Source: a virus. Taken from it: DNA of 64,000 nucleotides. Under the pieces are notes generated by a model. The model saw nothing but the letters and a program-made list of their open reading frames with translations. It did no database searches and had not been told where the DNA came from. The stretch is from positions 1 to 64,000 of the IMG/VR virus record IMGVR_UViG_3300030518_000006; one strand, given 5' to 3'. Below are positions 56,747-64,000 of the stretch, one piece after another. The first letter of the stretch is position 1; every line of letters begins with the position of its first letter. The position numbers and the translations under genes were made by a program.

Positions 56747-58536
56747 GCGACAACATCTTCACCCCGGTCGGCAACACGGACGAGGCGTCGGCCCTGATGG
56801 GAACCAGCGGCCGGGTCTGGTCCCCCTTCTCCCCGTTCTTCAACCAGCGCGCCGCGGTGAAGCGAGACTTCGCCGAAGAGCGCGGCCGGTTCAAGCGCAT
56901 CATGCGCCGCAATCCCCTCTCCGAGCAGGAGAAGCTCGCCCTGGTCAGCGGCACCGATCCCAAGGCTATCGTCCCGGTCACTGCCTCGCTCGCCGTCGGC
57001 GGCTTGATCGTGAACCGTGCTTGGGAGGATGCCGCTGACTACTGCGAGTATCTGGTCCGCCACTACCATTCCCGGATAGGTGGTGCGCGAGCGAAGGCGG
57101 ACGCTGCGCGAGCGAAGAAGGGGCAGGGCCCGAAGATCATATCCAGTTCAGCCATTACCTGGGCGGTGGCGTTCAGCGCCATCGGCCAATACTGCAGGGC
57201 CCTGGCCGAGGGCCGGGAGCCGACGCGCCCTGCGCGCACCATCGCCGACCGGAAGGTGGGGGCGGTGATCTCGATGTGGGATGACGTCCGCAAGTCCTGC
57301 CTGGCCGCGGAGGGCAACGTCAAGCTGCCGTTTGCCGCCTATTCCGAGATGCCGGTGGTGACCTGCCCCGGTGCCGGTGGGGTGACCAAGTTCTCCGGCC
57401 TGACGGGCAAGACCCTCGGCGTGGCAGTGCCAACCGGTCCCGATGTCCGCGGTTGCGCGTCCTTCTGCTACTCCCTGAAGGCCTTCGGCAAGCCCACCTG
57501 CGTCGCCCGCCAGCTGATCCTGACCCTCGGCGCGGCTGTGGATCCGGTGCGCCACGCCCAGGTAGTCACCGAGCAGATGACCAAGCTCGCCAAGAAGGGG
57601 ACCAAGATCCTGCGCCTGTTTGTCGATGGGGACTTCCGCAGCGAAGCCTCGATCATTGCCTGGATGGACCACTGCGTCCGCCCGCTGCATGCGCTCGGCG
57701 TCACCGTCTATGGGTACAGCAAGTCGTGGGAGCATCTCCATGCCGTGCACCGGCAGAAGGGCGCATCCTGGTGGCCGACCAACTATGTGATGAACATCTC
57801 GAGCGGCAGCCGCTTCGCATCGGATCCGACCTGGCAGGCGCGCATCCGTGAACTGCCGGTTGCCCGCGGCGGTTTCCTGGCGGTGGATCCAATCCAGCGT
57901 CTGCTGTGGAAGGCGATGACCAAGGTTCACGGTGAAGCGGTCTGGCAGAAGTACTGCAACGCGGCCAGCCGACACGTCGGTCACCCCGGTGCGGCCGAGA
58001 AGCTCCTGCATGCTGTGAAGTCCATGATTGGCAAGGCGAACCCGGCCCTCGTCACCGATTACAACAACTACGTCAACACCATCCACATCATCGAGAATAA
58101 GCCGAGTGTGCTCAAGCGCATCGCCTCGATCGCCGGCGAGAAGGCACTCAAGCCGGGCCCAGTTGTCCAGGCCAGCACCTGGGCCTTCTTGTCCGAGCTG
58201 GTCAAGGGGCAGGAGATGCCGTGCCCGATCGCATGCGGGTCGTGCCCAAAGACCGCGATCATCACCCACGACAAGGTTGTGCGCGCCGCCTTGCAGCCGG
58301 AGCTCGATGCCCTCGGGGCCGAAATGCAGAAGAAGCACGGGATCTCGGAGAAGGAGCGCCGAGACTGGGAGGAACACGTCCGGGGCACCGACGCGACGAC
58401 CGTGTCTGCTGGCGAGGCTGAGGCCCGCAAGAACTACCGCGCCCAGGTCGCCGCCCAGATCGAGAAGGGCTCACCGCTCATGCACTGGTGCGGGAACAAG
58501 AAGATGAAGCAAGACATCATCATCGGGTTGCATTGA
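56743..58536 (+). CDS. GP88-like cysteine protein with RRNP head
   Basis: 597 residues. The head has F-K-R-I-M-R-R-N-P-L. A hydrophobic segment at about 78-92 may touch a membrane. The centre V-T-C-P-G-A-G...G-C-A-S-F-C-Y-S-L...P-T-C-V-A-R...L-R-L-F-V-D-G-D-F-R-S...Y-G-Y-S-K-S-W matches the phage GP88/Gp68-type domain, whose cysteines may hold a metal or Fe-S centre. A second cysteine group, M-P-C-P-I-A-C-G-S-C-P, lies near 493. Family function unknown. Confidence 0.7.
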   Translation: MSDNIFTPVGNTDEASALMGTSGRVWSPFSPFFNQRAAVKRDFAEERGRFKRIMRRNPLSEQEKLALVSGTDPKAIVPVTASLAVGGLIVNRAWEDAADYCEYLVRHYHSRIGGARAKADAARAKKGQGPKIISSSAITWAVAFSAIGQYCRALAEGREPTRPARTIADRKVGAVISMWDDVRKSCLAAEGNVKLPFAAYSEMPVVTCPGAGGVTKFSGLTGKTLGVAVPTGPDVRGCASFCYSLKAFGKPTCVARQLILTLGAAVDPVRHAQVVTEQMTKLAKKGTKILRLFVDGDFRSEASIIAWMDHCVRPLHALGVTVYGYSKSWEHLHAVHRQKGASWWPTNYVMNISSGSRFASDPTWQARIRELPVARGGFLAVDPIQRLLWKAMTKVHGEAVWQKYCNAASRHVGHPGAAEKLLHAVKSMIGKANPALVTDYNNYVNTIHIIENKPSVLKRIASIAGEKALKPGPVVQASTWAFLSELVKGQEMPCPIACGSCPKTAIITHDKVVRAALQPELDALGAEMQKKHGISEKERRDWEEHVRGTDATTVSAGEAEARKNYRAQVAAQIEKGSPLMHWCGNKKMKQDIIIGLH

Positions 58537-58605
58537 CGTGCTAACTGGCCCCCGTTCACGAATTCCAGTAGAATCCGCCACAACCCTGGATACAGTAGGC
58601 CACCT

Positions 58606-59040
58606 ATGATCCGCCGACGCCGCAGCCATCGCCGCTTCCGCCGCAACGCGCGCCCTGGTGAGAACCAGATCCCGACCGTGCGCATCGTCCGCCGGCCGAG
58701 CAAGAACCCCCGCCGCTTCATCCGCCGCAATGTGCCGATCACCCCGGCGCAGGCTGCCGCGATGAAGGCTGTCCTCCGAGCTCACGGCTACCTCAAGACC
58801 AACCCACTCCGCCGTCGCCACAAGCGGCGCAATCCCCGAAAGCACCGCATGGCACGCCATCACCGCAAGGTCCGCCGGAACCCCGCACCCCCGAAGGGCA
58901 AGCGCGCTGGCAGCGTGTTCAAGCGCAAGGGCAAGTGGTTCCGCATCTCACTCAAGAAGGTCCGCAAGGGTCGCCGCGTCGTCCGCCGCCGCGTCACCGT
59001 CAAGACCACCGCCCGCGCCGCGAAGCGCAGCCGCCGCTAA
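58606..59040 (+). CDS. very basic RRNP-repeat protein
   Basis: 144 residues, roughly 40 percent Arg and Lys. N-P or R-R-N motifs recur: R-R-N-A, S-K-N-P-R-R, T-N-P-L-R-R-R-H, K-R-R-N-P-R-K and V-R-R-N-P-A. One short hydrophobic/polar unit follows (P-I-T-P-A-Q-A-A-A-M-K-A-V). It resembles histone-like DNA-packing proteins in composition but has no known fold. It may condense DNA in the virion. Bases 58537-58605 hold TTGACG at 58533 but no clear -10. Confidence 0.65.
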   Translation: MIRRRRSHRRFRRNARPGENQIPTVRIVRRPSKNPRRFIRRNVPITPAQAAAMKAVLRAHGYLKTNPLRRRHKRRNPRKHRMARHHRKVRRNPAPPKGKRAGSVFKRKGKWFRISLKKVRKGRRVVRRRVTVKTTARAAKRSRR

Positions 59041-59074
59041 GCCTGCTCACCCTCACCTGATTCTGGAGACTCCC

Positions 59075-59305
59075 ATGCCCCGTCGCCGCCACAGCCGCTA
59101 CCGCCGGAACCCCGGCAAGCTCCCCGTCAAGGTCACCTTCCGCAAGGGTGGCAAGCACGTGGTGATCTTCCGTCACCACAAGGCCACCGCCGCGACCAAG
59201 GCCAAGCGCCGGGCCGCGGGCAAGCGCCTTGCCAAGATGTGGACCGCCAAGGAGCGGATGGCGAACCTGCGCAAGGCGTGGGCTGCGAACCGCCGCCGTC
59301 GCTGA
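59075..59305 (+). CDS. small very basic RRNP protein
   Basis: 76 residues with TCTGGAGA before the ATG. R-R-R-H-S-R-Y-R-R-N-P-G-K-L-P-V-K at the start, then a beta hairpin (V-T-F-R-K-G-G-K-H-V-V-I-F) and a basic helix ending R-R-R-R. Same style as the previous gene; DNA binding is likely. Confidence 0.65.
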   Translation: MPRRRHSRYRRNPGKLPVKVTFRKGGKHVVIFRHHKATAATKAKRRAAGKRLAKMWTAKERMANLRKAWAANRRRR

Positions 59306-59378
59306 GTCGACCGTCAGCTGACCCGCAGCCCGGTCCTCCGCATCCTTGCGCGACCGGGCGGCACACCAGGACGAGCAC

Positions 59379-60470
59379 ATGCTCCCGCTCATCATCGGCA
59401 TCGGCGCCGCAGCCCTCCTCCTCGGCCGTAAGGTCGTACGACGGACACGTCGGAATCCGCGGACGTATCGGCGGGTGAGTCGGAGGAATCCGCTAGAGGC
59501 CTATCACTTCTACTTCAGCACCCACCCGTCACTGATCCACGGGAAGCGTATCGGGTGGACCCGTTACGGCATGAGCGCCGAGCAAGTGAAACGGCTTGGC
59601 ATCGCAGCAGCGAAACATGACTACCCGAAGGCCTGTGACTTCGCAGTGGCGAAGATCAAGAAAGGTTTACGGGCCAACCCCCTCCGCCGCGGCTCCTCCC
59701 GTGCCACCATCAGCGGCAACATCCGTAAGCTGATCCATGAAGGGCGCCCGCAGAAGCAGGCCATCGCCATCGCGCTGCGCACCGCTGGTGTCGCACGACG
59801 CAACCCGACCAACTGGGAGCAGCTGTTCGCCCAGGAGATGGCCCGCCAGCGCGCCGCTGGCACTGCAGCGCCCAAGCCGACCGGGTATGCAAGCGTCGCG
59901 ACGATGCCGAACCCCGGGAAAATAGGGAATCGAATCGTCGCGCGTCACATGATCATGACGCAGGGGCGTGATAAATCTCTGCGCGAAGCGATTGATAAGC
60001 AACTCATGTATTCCCCTGGATCCAGGGAGCGTAAGAACTGGGCAGAGATTGCCCGTATCCTCGCGGGCAAGACCAATCCACCCCGCCGCAAGGGCAAGCG
60101 CAAGGTCCGCCGCTCAAAGATCTCGGTGAGTCAGGCTGCGGCGCGGCTGATGCAGTGGCGGTGGCATCACAACCCGGGAGGCAGCGATCTGGTGCCCTGG
60201 ATTGTCGAGACCACCGAGATGCGCGGCTTCTCCCACGGCAAGCCCAACATCCGCACCGAGAAGAGCGCCTTCCGCGGTAAGAGCCACACCGCCAAGGCTC
60301 TCGCTGCTTGGGTGCTGCGCTACAACCAGTCCTTCACCTCGGGCGGGGTCAACAGTCACGCTTCCAAGGCCTTCGGCTACGAGCCCTACGCCTTCAAGGC
60401 CAAGCTGATCAACCAGCGCAATGGGCGAGTCGCCGCGACCTACAGCGCTCCGAAGTTCCAGGTGCTCTGA
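59379..60470 (+). CDS. N-terminally anchored multi-module RRNP protein
   Basis: 363 residues from ATG 59379. M-L-P-L-I-I-G-I-G-A-A-A-L-L-L-G is a membrane anchor, followed by R-R-N-P-R-T and R-R-N-P-L-E. Several small basic modules follow, each preceded by an N-P motif (A-N-P-L-R-R, R-R-N-P-T-N, T-N-P-P-R-R, H-N-P-G-G). One is the common phage unit R-A-T-I-S-G-N-I-R-K-L-I-H-E-G-R-P-Q-K-Q. The order looks like a chain of separable units, possibly cut at N-P sites. Confidence 0.65.
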   Translation: MLPLIIGIGAAALLLGRKVVRRTRRNPRTYRRVSRRNPLEAYHFYFSTHPSLIHGKRIGWTRYGMSAEQVKRLGIAAAKHDYPKACDFAVAKIKKGLRANPLRRGSSRATISGNIRKLIHEGRPQKQAIAIALRTAGVARRNPTNWEQLFAQEMARQRAAGTAAPKPTGYASVATMPNPGKIGNRIVARHMIMTQGRDKSLREAIDKQLMYSPGSRERKNWAEIARILAGKTNPPRRKGKRKVRRSKISVSQAAARLMQWRWHHNPGGSDLVPWIVETTEMRGFSHGKPNIRTEKSAFRGKSHTAKALAAWVLRYNQSFTSGGVNSHASKAFGYEPYAFKAKLINQRNGRVAATYSAPKFQVL

Positions 60471-60473
60471 CCC

Positions 60474-63400
60474 ATGCGCTCCGCCACCCCCTCCCTCGCC
60501 GACGGCGACATCAACGCCGACTACAGCGTCCTGCCGGAGAACGGCAACGACGCGGTCGACGCGACCGTCCAGAAGATGGTCGAGATGGCGGCCGGCAAGT
60601 GGGGCCGCGAGAGTCCCAAGATCCGCGCTGCGGCGATCAACATCGTGCGGGGTCTGGATCCGATCACTGGCGAACGATTCGCGCCTCAGGTCGCCAGCAA
60701 GGACTACTACGGGATGCTCGAGCAGATCCACAACTGGGTCCGCGACAACATCATGTATGTCAAGGACGTAGTGGGTCAGGAAACCCTGAGTTATCCCGAA
60801 GAAACGCTCTTCAACTCCCGTGCAGAGGACTGTGATGGGCAAGTGATTCTGGAGATGGCCCTCCTCGGCTCGATCGGCTTGCAGAGCTATCCCGTCATCG
60901 TCGGGATGTTCCCGGGCCACTACTCACACGTCTACATGTATGCCGAGGTGCCCCCGGGGCGCCATCGCAACGCCGACACCACCTGGGCCGCCGATCCCAT
61001 CATGAAGGACTGGCCGCTTGGCAGGGAGGCCCCGGCTGATAGGGTCAAGGCTAAGAAGGTCTACTCGAACCTCGCAGGATTTAACATGCCACTCAACGGA
61101 TATGCTTCTTCCGACGCGGCGTTCTCTCCCCAGGACGAGCTCGAGGCCACGCAAGTCGGCACCGTGCTCGCCACCCGCCTGACCGACTCCGGGGGTGCTG
61201 GGCAGATCGTCAATGCGAACCGCCTGACCCAGTGGGGCGATGAGCTGGACGACATGTTCAATGCCGAAGCGACCGTCAATCCGATGCAGGCCGCGCCTGC
61301 CAGCCTGCTCTACGCCCGCGGCCCGGTGGTCGCCCGTGCAGCACGCGAGCAGACCTCCTACCTCAGCGAAGCCCCGCTCGGCGGGGGACGCAACCGGCCC
61401 GGGATGCGCCGTGGCCCCCTGATCATCACGGTCAAGGACAAGGCAGTCGGCGATTCGGTCACCAAGCCCAAGGCTCCGACCGTCAACGGCCTGATGGGCC
61501 TGGCAGACTACCTCGGTGAGCTCGCCCCGATCGCCAAGGTGGTCGGCAAGCGCATGAGCGTGAACGGCAAGCGCGACGCGCTCCATGCCACAGCGGCGGC
61601 AGCCCACCTCGCCAAGAACCAGGCCAAGAAGGCGACCAACCGGGTGGTCAAGCTGCAGCGCGACGGGTTCATGCCCGGCTTCGGCGCCGACATGCAGCCG
61701 GACAAGACGCTCGATGTCGCCATGCAGATCGAGAAGCTGGCCCACCAGGTCTCGGCCCAGGCCGATCAGATCGCCCAGCTCGCCGCCGGCAGCAGCCCAC
61801 TCCGCCAGCAGGCCCTGAGTGTCGATCTCGGGGCGATGGACTACATGAACGAGCATGCCGCGGTGTCGGACCTGCTCGACAACATGCAGCTCCCCAACGT
61901 GCCGACCAAGGACATGGCCAAGCTCAAGTCCGTCGCCCTGGTCAACTGCATCCAGGATCCGGACGTCAAGCAGCTCGCCGTCGATCTCGCCCAGACCGAT
62001 CTGCCGACCGCACCTGGTGCACGCGTCAAGACCCGGCTGCCCGAGGGCGCCATCGTGCGTGACCAGATGGGCAAGGTCATCCAGAATGGCGGGGGTGATG
62101 ATAGCCTGGCCGGCCTGGGCGAACTCACCCGCAAGCGCCGCATCAAGCGCGCCCTGGCCGAGTTCAACGAGAGCACCGACACCAGCGCCATCGCCAACGC
62201 CCTGCGCGCCTCGGCGAATGGCCTGGCGGGCTACGCGAATGAACCGGGCCTCGGGCGTTCCCTGAGCCAGGCCATCAGCGGCGTGGCCAAGTCCGTGGTC
62301 GCCAGCATCACGGTCCCCGTCAAAGCTGCGGTCGCGACCGTGGTCGACCCGATCAAGCTCGCCCAGACCGTCGCCACCGGCGGCTCGGTGAAGGCGGCGC
62401 TCACGAGTGACGTCCAGAACGTCACCAACCCGATGAACCAGGCGCTCAAGCAGATCGTCACCAGCACCCAGAAGGCTCCCTCGACCCCGGCGACCCCGGC
62501 GACCCAGTATGAAGACGCCAACGGCAATATCATCAGCGCTGGGTTGTACAACAGCCTGATGTTGAACCCGTCGACCCCTGAGAGTTGCTTCGACGCGAAC
62601 GGCAGCGCCCTGAACACGACCGGCTGCGTCTACGCGCCGGGCACCCCGGGCGCGACCGTGACCCAGACCACCGGCGCGTCGACCCTGTCCCAGTTCCCCG
62701 GCGGGACCTGCTTCAGCGCATCCGGTGCCTCGACCGGTGCGACCGGATGCTTCAGCCCGTCGACCGGTGCGGCCTGCTGGACCTTCACCAGCGCCACGAC
62801 CGCCCCGACCGCGACCAACGCGGCCCCGGACTGCCCGATGGCTCCGGTGTCTGGATACAACCCCCAGGTCATGGGCCCCTATGCCAGCGGCCCGGGCGCT
62901 CAATGCTTCAACGTGACCACGGGTCAGCCGACCGGTGTGCCGGGATGCACGAGCCCCTCGACCGGTGTGGCGTGCTACGCCTGGCAGGGCCCGTCCGCCC
63001 CGCCGGTCGCGACCAATGCCGCGCCTGACTGCGCCGGGGCGACGTACAATCCGTACGCTGCCCAGCAGCCGTACTATCCGCCCGGCGGCGGTGCGTCACC
63101 GTACGACCAGTCCACGCCCGATGGCACCAACTACGACCCGAATACGGGTGAGAGCCTGACCTCGACCCCGGACTACTCCAACCAGGGTCCCCCGGACGAC
63201 AGCGGCTTCGGGCCCGACCAGATGGGCCCGGCGTCCTATGCGGACAACAGTCAGCAGGACGAGAACACCGTGGCGGTCTCGGCCAGCGGTGGCGGCGGGT
63301 TCGACCCCTCGGGCAACTCGGGCATCACCGCCGGCGGCCAGTCTGACAGCGGTGATGATGGCTCGGATGATGGCGGCTCGGATGATGGCGGCTCGGATGA

Positions 63401-63800
63401 TGGCGGCACTGATGATGGCTCGGGCGATGCGACCGATGTGTCCCAGTACAACGCCCCGTCCCAGGCCCCGAAGCACAAGAAGCACAAGTATTACAACATG
63501 GACACCGACTCGGGCGGTGACAACTCGGACACCAGCGACAGCGGCGAGGCCTCCGACGATGACAGTGACCTCGACACCGGGATCAACGGCGACGTGGCCA
63601 CGGGGGACATGTACCCCGAGGACGATCTCAACGAGGATGGGGGCGCCGGCTACGGCCGGGGCACCGCCCTGACCCCGTCGATCGAAGGCCTCGGGGCCTT
63701 CTCCGCCTCCAGCCTGGTCAAGCCGGCACTCGCGATCGGCCTGGGCATCATCCTGTGGAAGACCGTCGGTAAGAAGCTCTTCAAGCGGAAGCGTGCCTGA
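60474..63800 (+). CDS. transglutaminase-fold (papain-like) protein with long tail and membrane anchor
   Basis: 1108 residues. Residues 80-190: H-N-W-V-R-D-N-I-M-Y-V, A-E-D-C120-D-G-Q-V, Y-S-H152-V-Y-M-Y and A-A-D174-P-I give the Cys-His-Asp triad of the transglutaminase fold. The rest is virion-like: M-G-L-A-D-Y-L-G, an alanine/lysine module with D-G-F-M-P-G-F-G-A (about 395-407), S-L-A-G-L-G-E, three Cys-containing N-T-T-G-C-type repeats (about 700-860), and a D-D-G-G-S repeat (about 957-985). The C-terminal helix A-L-A-I-G-L-G-I-I-L-W-K ends K-L-F-K-R-K-R-A. It may be a virion-maturation protease or a cross-linking enzyme. Confidence 0.72.
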   Translation: MRSATPSLADGDINADYSVLPENGNDAVDATVQKMVEMAAGKWGRESPKIRAAAINIVRGLDPITGERFAPQVASKDYYGMLEQIHNWVRDNIMYVKDVVGQETLSYPEETLFNSRAEDCDGQVILEMALLGSIGLQSYPVIVGMFPGHYSHVYMYAEVPPGRHRNADTTWAADPIMKDWPLGREAPADRVKAKKVYSNLAGFNMPLNGYASSDAAFSPQDELEATQVGTVLATRLTDSGGAGQIVNANRLTQWGDELDDMFNAEATVNPMQAAPASLLYARGPVVARAAREQTSYLSEAPLGGGRNRPGMRRGPLIITVKDKAVGDSVTKPKAPTVNGLMGLADYLGELAPIAKVVGKRMSVNGKRDALHATAAAAHLAKNQAKKATNRVVKLQRDGFMPGFGADMQPDKTLDVAMQIEKLAHQVSAQADQIAQLAAGSSPLRQQALSVDLGAMDYMNEHAAVSDLLDNMQLPNVPTKDMAKLKSVALVNCIQDPDVKQLAVDLAQTDLPTAPGARVKTRLPEGAIVRDQMGKVIQNGGGDDSLAGLGELTRKRRIKRALAEFNESTDTSAIANALRASANGLAGYANEPGLGRSLSQAISGVAKSVVASITVPVKAAVATVVDPIKLAQTVATGGSVKAALTSDVQNVTNPMNQALKQIVTSTQKAPSTPATPATQYEDANGNIISAGLYNSLMLNPSTPESCFDANGSALNTTGCVYAPGTPGATVTQTTGASTLSQFPGGTCFSASGASTGATGCFSPSTGAACWTFTSATTAPTATNAAPDCPMAPVSGYNPQVMGPYASGPGAQCFNVTTGQPTGVPGCTSPSTGVACYAWQGPSAPPVATNAAPDCAGATYNPYAAQQPYYPPGGGASPYDQSTPDGTNYDPNTGESLTSTPDYSNQGPPDDSGFGPDQMGPASYADNSQQDENTVAVSASGGGGFDPSGNSGITAGGQSDSGDDGSDDGGSDDGGSDDGGTDDGSGDATDVSQYNAPSQAPKHKKHKYYNMDTDSGGDNSDTSDSGEASDDDSDLDTGINGDVATGDMYPEDDLNEDGGAGYGRGTALTPSIEGLGAFSASSLVKPALAIGLGIILWKTVGKKLFKRKRA
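63341..63430 (+). repeat. 15-base tandem repeats coding GSDDG
   Basis: GGCTCGGATGATGGC-type units repeat three to five times inside the 60474 gene, giving a flexible acidic linker. The copy number should vary easily. Confidence 0.75.
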
Positions 63801-63802
63801 TC

Positions 63803-64000
63803 ATGCCCCTCCCCCGCCCCTTCGTCGACAATTCCTATCGGACTGAGAGCGTCGATCTCCAGCCGTTCGGGAACACCGTGTCGATCGAGACGGGCTCGGA
63901 CAACCCGTTCGAAGACGACCAGGGCATCGAGGTCGTAACCCAGCAGAGCGGGGGGATGGCGGGGCCTGATCCACGGATGCGCTCGCGCAAGACCCTGGTC
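63803..64000 (+). CDS. hypothetical protein, cut by window end
   Basis: Sixty-six residues are visible from ATG 63803, two bases after the previous stop. P-L-P-R-P-F-V-D-N-S-Y-R-T-E-S-V-D-L-Q-P-F-G-N-T, then an acidic part. No motif allows a call. Confidence 0.5.
   Translation, partial: MPLPRPFVDNSYRTESVDLQPFGNTVSIETGSDNPFEDDQGIEVVTQQSGGMAGPDPRMRSRKTLV

Noticed and set aside
60924-62903. 659-codon open frame on the minus strand
   Set aside because: It is the antisense of the transglutaminase-fold gene; its product is R/G/H/A-rich with no motif, while the plus frame shows clear domains.

Overview
The window is a gene-dense, GC-rich (low-AT-island) piece of a large bacteriophage-like genome, cut at both ends. 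Genes are mostly joined by 4-bp ATGA/GTGA stop-start overlaps. Many short conserved phage families are present (DUF551-like, DUF6527-like, GP88-like, a Dcm-type methylase, the 'PGDWIIKG..GEFYPCK' family), and there is no rRNA, tRNA or housekeeping gene. Family content suggests a proteobacterial or similarly GC-rich host; this is inference.

Layout. (1) 1-3949, minus strand: small accessory genes (DUF551-like, a PPCQ methylase-like protein, a cupin-like protein) read away from a ribbon-helix-helix regulator. (2) 3950-4525: an AT-rich control region with a 20-bp palindrome and several sets of 11-bp tandem repeats; it holds the divergent start of the two early operons and may be a replication origin. 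(3) 4526-23008, plus strand: replication and nucleic-acid genes. These are led by a 1625-residue protein joining an AEP-type primase, an SF3-type helicase, a 3'-5' exonuclease and a family A DNA polymerase, followed by about 20 small phage genes, a 3D-domain cell-wall enzyme, a SAM methyltransferase, an SNF2-type helicase and three unrecognised larger proteins. (4) 23064-46395, minus strand: a virion-like block. It contains small membrane proteins, a protein-kinase-like protein, an HExxH peptidase, a receiver-like protein, three tandem discoidin-type fibre proteins, a 1071-residue repeat spike, a membrane-anchored glycosyltransferase beside a poly-threonine protein, and a run of related beta-rich proteins that could be capsid subunits. 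(5) 46516-64000, plus strand: a Phd-like antitoxin, a PD-(D/E)xK nuclease, a duplicated cassette of tiny membrane proteins, a C5-cytosine methyltransferase with a deaminase domain inside it, then a second virion-like block of C-terminally membrane-anchored proteins, Arg-Arg-Asn-Pro (RRNP) proteins and a transglutaminase-fold protein.

How it fits together. No terminase, portal, tail tube, tape measure, HK97-type capsid protein or FtsK/A32-type packaging ATPase is recognisable in 64 kb. At least eight proteins instead end in one membrane helix plus a short basic tail, and they sit with beta-rich, possibly jelly-roll proteins and spike proteins. The working idea is a large-genome phage whose virion contains a membrane, replicated by a single-polypeptide replisome. 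The replisome and the methylase-deaminase are directly visible in the sequence; the membrane-virion idea is inference.
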